DNA from: Hydractinia symbiolongicarpus
Lineage: Eukaryota; Cnidaria; Hydrozoa; Anthoathecata; Hydractiniidae
Direction: 5' to 3'
Length of the DNA: 64,000 nucleotides
Assembly: GCF_029227915.1 (NCBI RefSeq)
Contig: NC_079879.1
Span: 23,080,501 to 23,144,500 of the forward strand
Under the pieces are notes generated by a model. It did no database searches and was not told the DNA's origin. It saw only the letters and a program-made list of their open reading frames with translations. How positions within the stretch are numbered: position 1 is the first letter of the stretch; every line of letters begins with the position of its first letter. This document shows positions 13,501 through 25,522 of this stretch, one piece after another. The position numbers were made by a program, and so were the translations under genes.

Positions 13501-14097
13501 AAAAGTCAAAGTATAAAAAATTTCTACTCTCTTTGTATGAAATAATTTGACACTTGGAATAAAAAAACAAAAAATTTCACGTGTTTTTTCGCGAATACTA
13601 ACTTTCGCTAATTGATGCTCTTAAAAATAAAATCTTAATCATTAAAAATAACATAAACTTTCCCAAATTTGGCAAAATACGCAAGTTTTTGCGCCTAAAG
13701 TATTCATGACTTCACTCCGCTCCTGTTGTTCGCATTCCTGATCAATGCCATAACTCCCTTCTCAGGACAAACGTATTTTTAAATTTCCCAAAACACAGAC
13801 ATAATAGCTTAACAAATTTTGGCATGCACGAGATAAATAAAAAAAATCTTCAAAACAAATTACGCGAAAAATCTTCTTTAATTTTTATATAGTGCATGCT
13901 GTTATCGTTTTAGCAGTGCGAAGATGAACTTTAAAATTTATACCTTCTATTTTTTCAAATTTAAAATCATGAAACACAATTTGTAAACAGCGATAACAAC
14001 TAAAGTACCGGCAACCGATTCTACACAACAAAACACTTCGCTACTTTTTTCATCAAATAACATGAAACAAGAGAACGTAAACAATATATACAAAATA
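10528..14097. other. Intergenic region between convergent CDC25 and SENP genes
   Basis: 3.5 kb between the CDC25 stop and the SENP stop, so it should contain both 3' UTRs. It holds no gene that I can support. The feature of note is the inverted-repeat and hammerhead-like block at 12332-12447 (listed separately). A short phrase 'agcataaccga' appears at about 12313 and again at about 12490, on either side of that block, which suggests the edges of a repeat copy. Confidence 0.5.
12332..12447 (-). mobile_element. Possible Penelope-type retroelement remnant with degenerate hammerhead-ribozyme motif
   Basis: A perfect 20-bp inverted repeat (12332-12351 and 12428-12447) encloses a motif on the minus strand that reads, from 12413 down to 12380: CCCCGATGA, a 5-bp GGGAG/CTCCC stem with a 6-base loop, then CGAAACGTC. 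This is the order of a hammerhead ribozyme core (CUGAUGA, helix II, GAAA, short helix III ending in GUC), but the second core base is C instead of U. Minimal hammerheads of this form are known in Penelope-like elements. No reverse transcriptase is visible nearby, so this would be a remnant. Confidence 0.45.
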
Positions 14098-17000
14098 TCA
14101 TTTTTTTGGCGCAGAATTTTTTTTATACTCTAAAGCTAGAGTGTTGATAAGCTCTTTGATTTGCTCTCGTTTTTTAGAAACCAGTTCTAACGTAAACCAT
14201 TCTTCCAAATGAATCGGCAACCGGTAACTTTTAATGGGTTGCGTAAAAAAAGATTCCACATACTGCAAAAGAAAAACGCCACAGTCGCAGTCGTTGTTCT
14301 GTCGAGGTATTTTCGGATAACAACCCTTCATGGTGGATTTATCGAAGATTTTCGGCGGCTCGTCAGGTTTTCGACTCGACCATTCTTCAGTTATATAGTT
14401 TCGCAGATTTGTAAAAACTCTGTTATGTCCGCTCCCAACTAAAGAATCAAATATCAAAATGCATGGACGTAAAAATTCATCCACTGCATTCGCCTGCGGG
14501 TACACAATTTTCGGTTTCTCAGGAGTGGGTGGTGGGAATATTTCACTGGATTCAGTTGGAACCGTTTTAGTTTCGTCTTTGCTATAATCTCTATTTTCCA
14601 TATTTGACGAAACACCCATCGTCGCCGGATTATCCTTAGAATTAACAACTTCTCCTTTAGTGTTATCTTCGATCATTCCACTGTTGGTAGCTGCTACGTT
14701 CTGATCTTTAGAAGGCAACACCTCGACGTTACTCGGTTCGCTGTTCTCAGGCACGGTAGTGGAGGGGGCGGTGGTTGTTTCAGACGTAACCGCTTTATCA
14801 GGGGGCGTTTCTTTTACAAAATCCGCAGACTCGTCTTCATCCACCTCTTCGTCCTTTTCGTTCAAATCATCTGTGTTGACCATATGGTTGCCAGGGAAAC
14901 ACACCACAACTAAGTACCAATGACAGTGCTCGTTCACCGGAATAACAATAAAGTTCTTGTCAAAAATGTCAACGTTTCTTGTCCACTTCTTAACTGACGC
15001 ATGCATTTGCTTTGCCGTAGACTTAGAGCCTTGCTTCTGGGTTAACCTTTTATAGAAATATGAATTAAAAATATACGTTTTTTCTCGCTGTGATGGAGTT
15101 AGAACACTCTCTAGCAAATACTTTAAATAAAAATCGATTATGATATCGTTTAGGTAAGTTCCCTCAGCAAGGCAAGCTACGTCCTCGTTCGTCACAGGTA
15201 TACCACCTGCTTTAGGAGGCGAAGGGTATATAAGAAGAGTCTCCACTGGCCCTGTGTGTTTTAGCTGCGTACCATAACTCAGTTCCTTTTGGTCGACGTC
15301 TAAATTTGCGAGAGCTATAATCTCTGTTGCTTCTTCAAGAGCCAGCAACTTAACACGAGTCCATGGGGAGAGACAGGAAAGCAAATAACCTACTTCTACG
15401 GCGGCCTCGTTGTCGTTTTTAAATGCAGATACCAAAGCTAGAATTATATGGCGCTTTTTAGGGTCCGACGAGCTTGGTACTAACACATTTCTTCCGATGC
15501 GACGACAAGCAACTTCGGCAAATCTACTAGCTGTTTCGATAGCAACAAAGGACGGCACACGTCCAAAATACACCATCACCTGCTGTACGTCATTTTGTCC
15601 AACTGACAACGTATACTTCTCGGTAATCGGTGCATTGTTTCGGTAAATTATGCACTCCAAACTCAAGTACAATCGATTATCCGCAACACGAATTGGCGCC
15701 AAAGTTTGACCGTATAGCTCTCCAAACATGGCTTTCTTGCAGTGAAACTTGTACTCGCCAGTCAACGGTGGAGTCGCTGCAGGAGTTGGTGAGGGAGACG
15801 GCGAGGGTTGCGGTGGTGGCGTGGACGTGTTTGTTCGACTTGGAAGAGCACCTCCCGGTAGCCTCATGCGACTTGCCAGTCCAACATGTTCAGCTGATGA
15901 TGTGGTGCAAGGGGTCGTCGTTGTAGGTGCAGTGGGTGCGGCTGACGGGGACGGCTTTTCTTCTTCATCGCTGGAAACTAAATCGATAGTCTCCGCTTTT
16001 TGGTTTTTAGAACTTTTACCGCGTTTTTTCGTTAAGGGTGATGGAGGAGTAGGTAGTAAAGGTGAATTTGCAGTATTCATATTAGGCGACATGCCATAAA
16101 ACGCGTTCGGACGCAAGCCCGGCGTTGACACATTCATTCTGTGCACGGGCATGTAAGTCTTGTTGCATGTTAAACACTTATAGAAACCATTACCGATCGA
16201 AACTGTCTGTGGGCTGACACATGCAGGACACACGATAAGTGAAGTTGGTTTATGTGTCGGTATACTTGTAGTAACGGCTACGTACGGTTTCGACATTTGA
16301 GCATTTACGTTGTTCGTATTTGGCGAAAATTGGACCGTAGTGGTATGTCCACTACCTGACGTACAAGCCGCATTCTGTAAGGTCGAGATAACAGAAGTCA
16401 CATAATTTTCGGAAATTTGCTCTAGACCTGTTTTGACCTTTTTCTCTGGAGTACCGTGACTAGGTAGCATCGGGCGAGAATGTTTAAATCGTTTTTTCAC
16501 TGTTATATTAGGTAAAGAGGTTGGATTCAACTTCATTTTGTTTTTATCACCCCGCGGTGGTTTGTCTAACGATGTGTCCGTGCTCATATTTGGCACAGCA
16601 GCCAGTGATGGTGACTGCAGTGAATTCATTTCTCCTTGTGAATGTAAAGAGGAACACGCAGTGACGCTACTCAATGCACTCCTCACTCTTTCAGCAACGT
16701 TGCTACTTCCACTTGATGCTAAACATTAACAGATAGTATATAGTACAGTAAAAAGAAAATTTAAAAACAAGAACTATGTACACATATTTTTCATTTTATT
16801 TTTAATTGGTTGCACGCCTGTTGATGGCGAGGTAAGTAAAAAAGAATAATGTTGCTTACAATCATATACCTGTTGCTCTGAGGTACCTAGGAAGTTTTTG
16901 GTCGAGGATTAACATGGAGGATAATTAAATATACAACTTTTTTACACGCATTAAATTTATAAGTATTTTGAGCCCAGCATTGATGCTTATAATTATTTAT

Positions 17001-17969
17001 CTCTAATTTTATTCCTATTCATCCACGTTTTTTTTTCAAATCTTCTGGTAAATCCGTTTTTAATTTCACCATGATCTATTTTTTCGTAAAAAGGACGTCT
17101 TTGATAACGCAGGGAGACACATTTTTATCGCATAAAATTTTAGTTTTAAGAAGAAATTAATATTTTGGGTCCAAATTTTAGGTTACTTAGGACATTTTAG
17201 GATGGTCTTCAGTTTTAGGTTATTCAGGAGATTTTAGTAAGACTGGCCATCAAATTGTATTTTACACTAGTAAACTTATGACGACGAGCATCAATGTGTT
17301 CGAACATCAATCAACAAAGAAAATATAACAATCACTGTGGTGAAGACCTTTTATTTACCACAGACCATCTCTATTTTTCCCAAATACTTACTATCATTAT
17401 TCAATTGTGACGTCATCGTTCGTTGCCAGTCGCACATTTGTGAATCTTGTGAGTTATTTGTCGCATCAGAGTGGTTGGCGCTATTCTAAGATAAATATAG
17501 CAAACACAGTAAAAATTACAACATTAATAGGTGAAGCTAGTTAAAACCAGCCTCACCTATTAATTATACCGGGCACTTCAGCTCAGTAAAAACAGGGGAA
17601 TGTGGTTTAGAGAAGGGGAATGTGGTTTAGAGAAGGGGAAATTGCCCAACACTTCCACCAATCTCCAACAATTTTTAAAGGATTAATATAAATGAAAAAC
17701 AAATACAACTTTAAATAAAAACAACCATTATGAGATTTTATAATGCATAACTTCCATGTTTTTAGATGAAACCTTGGCAACCTATCCAGTACACGGTATC
17801 ACATGTCCCACCCATGAAATGGATCCTAAAATGTTTTTGTTTGCTACGAACCTGTGTATCTACAGAACATTTGAATTAAAGCACTAACCTGTTGACCACT
17901 ATTAACAAGTCCATTAATTTCCGGTGAAAGCATTCTTACCGAACAGTTGACATTTATAGTTTTTAAAAT
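14098..17969 (-). CDS. SENP6/7-type SUMO-specific cysteine protease
   Basis: A C48-family (Ulp/SENP) protease that should cut SUMO conjugates, in the SENP6/7 branch that trims poly-SUMO chains. Exons on the minus strand: 17969-17889, 17485-17392 and 16718-14098 with GT-AG borders and matching phases; using the ATG at 17933 gives about 919 residues. The last exon carries nearly the whole protein. Seen in order: a Ser/Thr/Pro-rich N-terminus; a CxxC-x14-CxxC zinc-ribbon-like module (CPAC...CLTC); an acidic DLVSSDEEE patch; and the C-terminal protease with NDIIIDFYLKYLL, HWYLVVV (His about 646), CILIFDSL (Asp about 804) and PRQNNDCDCGVFLLQY (Gln and Cys about 859). A ~130-residue acidic, Thr/Ser-rich insertion between His and Asp is the mark of SENP6/7. 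An upstream exon may exist because an acceptor precedes the first exon in open frame. Confidence 0.88.
17595..17642. repeat. Short tandem duplication in a SENP intron
   Basis: The ~21-base unit aggggaatgtggtttagaga occurs twice in a row followed by a partial third. It lies between SENP exons 1 and 2 of the model. Confidence 0.8.
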
Positions 17970-20900
17970 CTACAACACAATGTAAAGTGTAGGCAAGAGA
18001 AATTTATCTTGTGATTACATATCAAAAATCTATGCAGGTCAGCAAATAAACATAAAATCCAAGGAAATATTAGCTCCTTATTGCCTTTCTATGGATTTTT
18101 ATAAATTAATATTTCAGTATACACGTAATACTTATAAATTTCCACAGGATGTGGAAAAACCCGTTTCTAAATACAAGTATGCAATAAACATATAAGGGGT
18201 TAAGAAGAAATAAGTTTATCATTGGAATGCATATCTCCTTAGCTTTAAATTTAAGTCCAAAGATTGTTAAAAACCAGCAGTAATCCAGGTTCGTGACCGT
18301 TCGCAGGAGATTAGTTCAGAAGTGATTAATACCTAATAAAAATTAAAACAGTCTGTGTAAGGTTAATAAATTTGTGTGTGTTGTGTTAGGTTACTCTTAA
18401 TAAAGAACAGGCAAGATTAATCTTAAAATATCAGTATAAGTTGCTATTCTATGTTTGCTTCTTCATTGTTTATTAAACAAGTATCCTTGTTTAATAAACG
18501 AAAAGAGCAAAATTCTCAGAAACAGATTGTTATATCTTATATTAACATGGCCTGATATGAAACCTATTGTTTCGCTTTAGTAATGTTAATTTTCCGGCAC
18601 AAAAGCTCTATAATTGTTTTTATAAACAGTGCCACAATCTTGCCTATAATGAGTATTATTTTCTGGTTGCAGTAAAAAACACAAATACACAACTATATCA
18701 ACACAGACGTTGGTGACACAACCAATTCTGTTGCTGGATTGTGTTTGAGCAATCTAAAATGGAAACATTACTTGGGCTGTGATTTAAATTTATACTGAGC
18801 TTGGAATTAACACTTATATAATGACTTTCATTATTTACTCAAGAAACTTTTAGGACACAACATATAGCAACTATTGTCATCTCTTTTAAAATAAGAAACA
18901 TGTAGCTATTTACTTTGCATAAAAATAATTTTTTGAGTATTTTTACACACAAGAGTCACCACTCAAAGAGAGCCAATTTTATCTTACATGACATTAGTGC
19001 AGTTGGATTTATTTAAATAGGCAGTAATTATTCATAGTTTGAACACATTTTAATATGTTTTGTATAACTTTGTACAATACAGAAGACTTAATAATAAGTG
19101 TATAAACATCCGAAATGTTGCTAGTACAAACACTGAAAAATTAACCAGTGTAATTTGTTTCTGGAGAGAAATAGGGAAAAGGACAAAACAGAAAAATAAC
19201 AGAGCTGTAATCTAACATCAAAATCTCTTTCTAAAAACAAAATCATATCAGGTTGCATTGTCTGCCATTTTTAATAAAATAAAATCAGAAAATTAATATG
19301 GCAGATTTAAAATGTAAACAAAGTTACAACAGAGAGATTATGCATGCCAAAAGTGTTTTTCCATGTGTTTGTATAAATTTACACATTGCTTAGCATGCTG
19401 TACAATAATGTTTGACCAGGAATCTTTTTATCTCTTAATAAGCCCTTTCATATACATGTTCAACTAACAGCTTCCCTACTATTTTGTTTCCTTTTGCATA
19501 GACCCATTTTCAAAAACAACAGGATGAAAGAGTACATAAATTTCCTAATTTCAGCATCCATTTTATTTTCAACCCATTTATTATCTCCCATTTAATTTTC
19601 GCTCACCCTTGAAAAATGGTATTTAGCACACCCTTTTATTTTTACGTTCCCTCAAATTATCAAATCTTTAAATACAACTTATATTTTATCAAAAAATCTA
19701 AGAAGTGAATCAATGACAAATAAAAAACTTCTTTCAAAAATTTAAAACACATGTAAAACAAATGTTTTGTCAAATTTTCGATGATTACATGTCTTTAAGT
19801 GTGATGTTAGAAATATTTGATGCATTTATATACAAATTTCTGTCAAAGGTATGCCCTGACTTTTAACAAATTTTATTTAACATCAAGTCGACTCTCATAA
19901 AATATTAAATAGTTCTTATATGCAATCATTTACTGAAAAAAGCTTCTCTTTGTACTCTGCATAATGAGCTTCCATAAACAGAGAACTACCCCTAAAGATT
20001 GTCATAATGAATTCGAACTATTTCGTGCACTTTCTTTTTTTCGTGCAGCGAAGTTCACAAAAAAGCCCTTTTTGTGCCCCTTTCTTGCACAAATAAAAGT
20101 GGCAAAGTACTTAGTTCTGACAATGAACCAAGGCAAGTTATTTTATAAAAGCACCATAATAAGACAAGATACATTGTCTCTTATCAATAGTAACATGTGC
20201 AATATTTGATCCAGGTCTTGTCTATGTGTTGTTATAACAAAAATCAGGATACATAATTATTACTATACATAATTATAAGCCATATAGACTTGCTAAAATT
20301 AACCCATAGAGCATTATATAACTTCATACATTTGCAATAAAGCATGTAGTTAGCCTTAGTGTTAAACATTGCTAAACATAGAAAACAAGAGAAACATTGG
20401 ATGCATTTTAGGTTTCAGATGGAAAGGGTGATTTCTGTGCCCTCATTCCAGAAACGTTTAATAATTGTGCGGTGTTGTGTAAGGGAAAACTTTATATATA
20501 TGCTGTCACAATATAAATACACTACATCTTCTAATTAGGTGTCAATTATATACATCCTACTCAAATTAATAAAAAAAACAATGCAGGAAACGTGTTTCAT
20601 GTTTCAACCTCTTATTTTGATTGTATACATTTTAATATGGCTGTTTGTAGGTAAATTAAGCTATATATATCATGACCGAAGGCATGCAATAAAAGTTTTA
20701 ATTTATAAATGAAATGTATGAGTGTACACAAATGAGTACATTTTTACTGCCCTCTGGTAACAATTCTGTCCCATTTTACAAACAGGCTGGGAAACATTTT
20801 AAATGAGGATAGTGTTTACAACCAGGGCAGTTCTGCTTTTTTCTACCATCATTAGCATACAAAAAATCCATACATTTGTAAACATTGCATTGCATTCCTA

Positions 20901-23900
20901 GCTAGCTAGCTCTACATAGCTATATAATGTTTAAATTTGTGTTTCAAACTTTTAAAAGGAAAAATCAGGGAAATTGAAAGAACTAAGTGACTAACTTTGC
21001 AAATGTTCCTTTGGGCCGTGCCCCCCTATAAACTCTAAAGAAGTTGGGGTGTATCAAGTGCCCTTATACATTTCATTAGTAAAAAAGCAACAGAAACCAA
21101 AAAAAAATTGCATTTCCTTTCTTCCATATTCATACATCGCTACCTGATGCCGCGGGTCGCTCGGTCCCATCCGTGGTTTGTCAGAAAGATATACATAAGT
21201 ATAGCCTTTAGTGCCTGACGGTGCACCCGTAAGCGGCAAAATGGATACAAGGTTTTCTACAATTAAATGCAGTATTTAATTTTTTTATTTTAATGTCACA
21301 AACAACACCACATAGCTTTATCAAAATTTCCTTGTGGTAATGGGTTTATTGAGTGAGGTATTTCGGCGAATGTTTTCTTTGTTGATCATATACGGCCGAT
21401 TTAGGGGCCAGGTCTGTCAATCTCTTAAATTCGTGACAAATTTACACCGCTCTATAATTGGCAGCCATTATTATATTCCAAGATGTCGGCCGTCCGAAAA
21501 AACAGAAAGAACAACGTGAATTGAAACTTAAAGGCCGAGGGTAATCAGATCACAGTTTTTCGTCCTAGACATATTTTAAAACACAAGCAGGAAAGTTTCA
21601 TTATTCTTTATTTTGCCAACTATAACTTAACTAGGTAGGGTAGGGGATCCTCCGGGCTCTATTGTCACTCAATTGGAATTTTAAAGCCACCAAAAAGCTC
21701 CACCCAAACAACAATAATGGTCTGTTCTAATTTTGGGAGACAACAAGCATAATATATTGTTTTGTCGCTCTAAGTCTTCCAACTCTGAAAAATATGTTAG
21801 GGTTTAGTGACTAACTTGTAATGTTTGTGTTGTGTTTGCCTTTATTCTTTTATTCAGTTCTTTGATAAGGTGCAAATATGGTGGGGGCAGTTTCCATGTA
21901 ATGAAACTCAGAAAAAAGAAAAACAGTTTCTGAATGTGGAAACCATTTTTTTTTTTTTTGTAAAACAGAAATTGTTTTCGACTTTGGAAACTGTTTGGCT
22001 AGGGGAAAGGTAAAATATGTGTAATACACAGGAAAGTTTAATCAGAACGCCAGTAGTAGAGAACCCCTCTGAAGTACACCCCAGTTCCATATAATATTTT
22101 TATGTTTATTGGTAGGGCTTTCTAATAGTCAAAAGATTATAATAAAAAAATTAGTTTGTGGAGGATGGAAAACTGAAATTGGTTTTTGTATTCAGAAACT
22201 GTTTCTTATTTTTACACACAAAAAAGTTTCTGTAGCTATATGGAAACTGTTTCTCAACAGGGAAACTGTTTTCATATCTGTACATTAATCTTAACTGTTA
22301 TTCTTTCAGAAGAGGTGGGCACCGTTCACAATATTATAGTGTAGAGAACAGAGGTATATATAGTACTGGAATCAGGACACCTAACATCCTGGATTGCGTA
22401 TCAAGTGTGTCGCGCACGATTCACGAAACTGTTGCGATAGTAAATTTTTTTTAGCATCGTGAAAGTTGACATTCAGGATGCATTGTGACTTTTGCGATCC
22501 ATATCGTGACCGTCATGATACATTTCTAAACATATAAATCACTTAATTAATGTCACGAGGGAATAACACAATTAAATATGAATAATTATTTTTTGTTTGT
22601 TTTTTAAATCAAAAATATTTTTGTTGTCTGAACCATTTTTCTTGTTTAGACAACTGTAACTTATTTAGTTGTTCTATGTGCATGCCCAACCTTAACTTTC
22701 ACAATAAAAAAAATAATAATATCAAGCAAAAGGTTTCAGAGAAAAAAAAAATGAAAACAAACAACCATTTTCTTATCCCATCTCGTGAAAAAATAGATTA
22801 TGATTGTCGTAACACCTTGCAAAAAATTTATGACATATAGAAAAAAAAATTCTCTTTAGAATGACATATTTTATATTCCGTGAAAATATTTGAATCATCC
22901 CTTTTTTCAGAAAAGCCTTTTCAGAGGTGTTATATTCTTTGCACCTTCGAGAAAATATGTGCAAAATGAGTTTAGCATATTTTTTGTAAACATTATGCAT
23001 GATATGGAACTCCCGCATAAAAATATGCATAATAATATTTTTTAGATAGTTTACTTTCACCATCAATATATATATATATAATATAAATGTTGTCGCATAA
23101 ATAAATCATTAAAAAAAATCAAAGTTAAGGAGTATGCATATGAGCTGTCTCTTGTAGCTCTGACTTCTGTCTACTTCTGTCTGAATGCATGCACGCATAT
23201 TCAGCATAAAGAAAAAGTTCGCACTTCTATCATTTTTCTGCATACTTAGTTCACACATTTTTATAACATCTACAAAAATCTTTAAAAACAAATATCTCAT
23301 TAGTAAATTTTCGAATACATGCCTTTACGTTTGTGGTCTCTTTTTCCGAAAGCTTCCTATTGGCTTATTGAAATTTTCGGTAATAGAAAGCTGGATAAAT
23401 TATGCACAAAAAATCCAGGAAGGATTTTTACTTTACTTTAGGACCACCATTGGTAAGGCCACTGGAAGTTGATTTTTTGTTCATGGTAAAAAAACTAAAA
23501 TGCGTGATGCGCTAATTTTGTAATCACAAAAATAGTTACGTGGTTAAACAGAAGTTTAAATTTTTATGTGATTTATAACAAAAATTAGCTACTTTTGGGT
23601 TGTCAACTTCAGAATAATAATGTTGATGGCTTGATATCAAAAGAACTTTACATGCCCAGTGATTGAGGTTGAAATTCACACAAACAGCAAGCAGAAAATA
23701 GTATAGCAAACAAAATAGAAGCTCAAAAATTCCTGCATTGTACCAATATAATAGAGAGGCCCTACATAAAAGAAGAACACGCAACAAGATGTGATTAGGA
23801 CCTATGCTCAAACGCAAGGACTCAATTGACTGAGATTAAAATTTTCCTCTGCCAGTGTTGATCAAAAACATCCAGTGAAAAGTATTCATCTTATATTAAA

Positions 23901-24157
23901 ACTCGATTTGGATGAGTGTCTGCTCTGTTAATTAGTTCACACACAAATTAAACTTAGTTAAAATAATTTACTCTTCTTCTCTTACTCTAAAGTTCGTTTG
24001 TGGCAACATGTTCAAGGGGCCATCTGAAAAATGACATCAAACTGCAAGTAAATCCGTAAAAAAAATACCACAAAATGGGGCTTTTGACGAATAAGCATGT
24101 TGTAAACACAAGAAAATGTGACTTTACATTTGCTTTGTTATTTTGAATTTTACTTAA
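17970..24157. other. Non-coding, repeat-rich DNA
   Basis: About 6.2 kb with no gene that I can support apart from the candidate SENP exon near 21.15 kb. If that exon is real, 17970-21143 is an intron. Small features: a 14-bp perfect inverted repeat with a 4-base spacer at 18468-18499; a segment around 21900-22280 with repeated phrases such as gaaactgttt; and a TA-dinucleotide run near 23065-23080. Open frames of 60-97 codons here have atypical composition and no domains. Confidence 0.5.
21144..21170 (-). CDS. Candidate first coding exon of the SENP6/7-like gene
   Basis: On the minus strand an open frame ends exactly at CAG followed by a donor GTAGCG. An ATG at 21170 gives MGPSDPRHQ in phase 0, which joins in frame to the acceptor in front of 17969 (ATT TTA AAA). 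The open frame extends upstream without another ATG to a stop near 21278. The model adds only 36 residues with no domain, so support rests on splice consensus and phase alone. If it is wrong, translation starts at 17933. Confidence 0.3.
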
Positions 24158-25522
24158 TTTCGTATTTTCCGGTATATAACCCGTGGGTTATAGGTTGATT
24201 TATACGACTTCCACCGTTGGTGCGGGTTATAATGTGGTGTGGGTTATGTGATAAGTTTTATATTTTCTGTTATTTATTGTGAAATTTAATGTTTATACAT
24301 TCAATGAAGAAAATAGTACCAACGGGATAAAATGCGTTCATTAATATAACTGCATGTGCAATCCTATATCTACATAATCTTACTTCAACTACGTGATTTA
24401 ATTTTTTTCACACAGTGAAATTGCTTCAACTTTCTATTGATTGCCAGTGCTAATATTATGAGCTCTCTCTGAAACACAATTTTGGAGATCATTTTTCTTT
24501 TGTGTTGAATGTAATCCTAATCTATTTATATCTTTGCAATCACATTGAGTACATTGAAATGATTTGCTTCTGGTAATAGAGCAATATAGCAGGTATCATT
24601 TTTAGGTTTAATTGACAGGTATTTCACAACCTAGTGCCCAGGAATTAATTATTAATTCCTGTTAAAAATATTGAAAAATGTTAAAATTTAAGTATAAATA
24701 TAATTTTCTTTTTTATCTTCGCTACTTTCGAGCAACAGTTGCCACTAAAAATATCAAAAATAAATATAAAATACAATTAATTAGACACACGCAACTATCT
24801 CCGCCTTATTGGCGCCATTTATTTTATCATGCACACTGTGATTACTGAGATATAAATAAATAACAAAATTCTATAAACATTAGAGAAGAACGTTCCGTAC
24901 ATCGCTGTTACAGACAATCCGTGATAATTATTATGTTGTTTATTTTTATGCCAAAAAAAATTAAATATACATAAAAAACAGAGATTTTACTTTAGGTTTA
25001 TAACCTGATAGAATGGGTTTTTTTTGTTTGTTTGTTTATTCGCAGGGAGCAAGAGTTATTATTGGCTTAAACTAATGTCTGCAAATAAAAAGAAAACAGC
25101 GTTGTCTGATTTAGTACTGCCAGAATTAGCAGAAGATCGACTTGTCAAATTAATTTTAATTCATTATCATTTTGGCGATCAAAGACAAGGAAGTTAAGAC
25201 TGAGAGAGTCGCCAGTTTAGACACTCGGTTCTGGTGTTTGGGGTTCACGACTTTAAACTTCCCCCACTTGTCTCCAGCATGAAAAAAAACAAAACACAGG
25301 CACATGTTTATAAAATGATTAGGGTAAGTAAAAATGCGCTAAATTTTTTTCTTGACACGATGCGGGTTATGCAAAGGTGCAGGTAGTTAAAACACATTGA
25401 TTGAAATTTTATGCGGGTTATACGAAGGTGCGGGTTATCTGATAGGATCTAGTTTATAACTACCTAAAAAAGCTGAGCTGCGGGTTATATGATGTGCGGG
25501 TTATATACCGGAAAATACGGTA
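24158..25522. mobile_element. 1.37-kb terminal-inverted-repeat element with GCGGGTTAT subterminal repeats
   Basis: The two ends carry an inverted repeat of about 23 bp (left from 24161 cgtattttccggtatataac, right the reverse complement ending at 25519). The outermost bases read TACCG on the right and a decayed TTTCG on the left, so a TA target site is likely. Inside both ends the word gcgggttat or a close variant recurs (about 24228, 25363, 25423, 25440, 25481 and 25496), as expected of subterminal transposase-binding repeats. The right half holds a 40-codon open frame at 25075-25197 with no recognised domain. The layout resembles non-autonomous pogo-like elements, but the superfamily is inferred. 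Confidence 0.7.
25075..25197 (+). CDS. Small open frame inside the GCGGGTTAT element
   Basis: ATG to TAA, 40 residues beginning MSANKKKTALSDLVLPEL and ending in DQRQGS. It lies in the interior of the terminal-inverted-repeat element and is richer in normal codons than its surroundings. I do not recognise it. It could be the remains of a transposase N-terminus, a captured exon or chance. No splice donor was convincing. Confidence 0.2.
   Translation: MSANKKKTALSDLVLPELAEDRLVKLILIHYHFGDQRQGS

Noticed and set aside
15410-16099. Plus-strand frames of 78-116 codons opposite the SENP gene
   Set aside because: Antisense shadows of a strongly supported coding exon.
22773-23066. 97-codon minus-strand frame rich in Phe, Ile, Lys and His
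   Set aside because: Composition is that of random AT-rich DNA, no domain.
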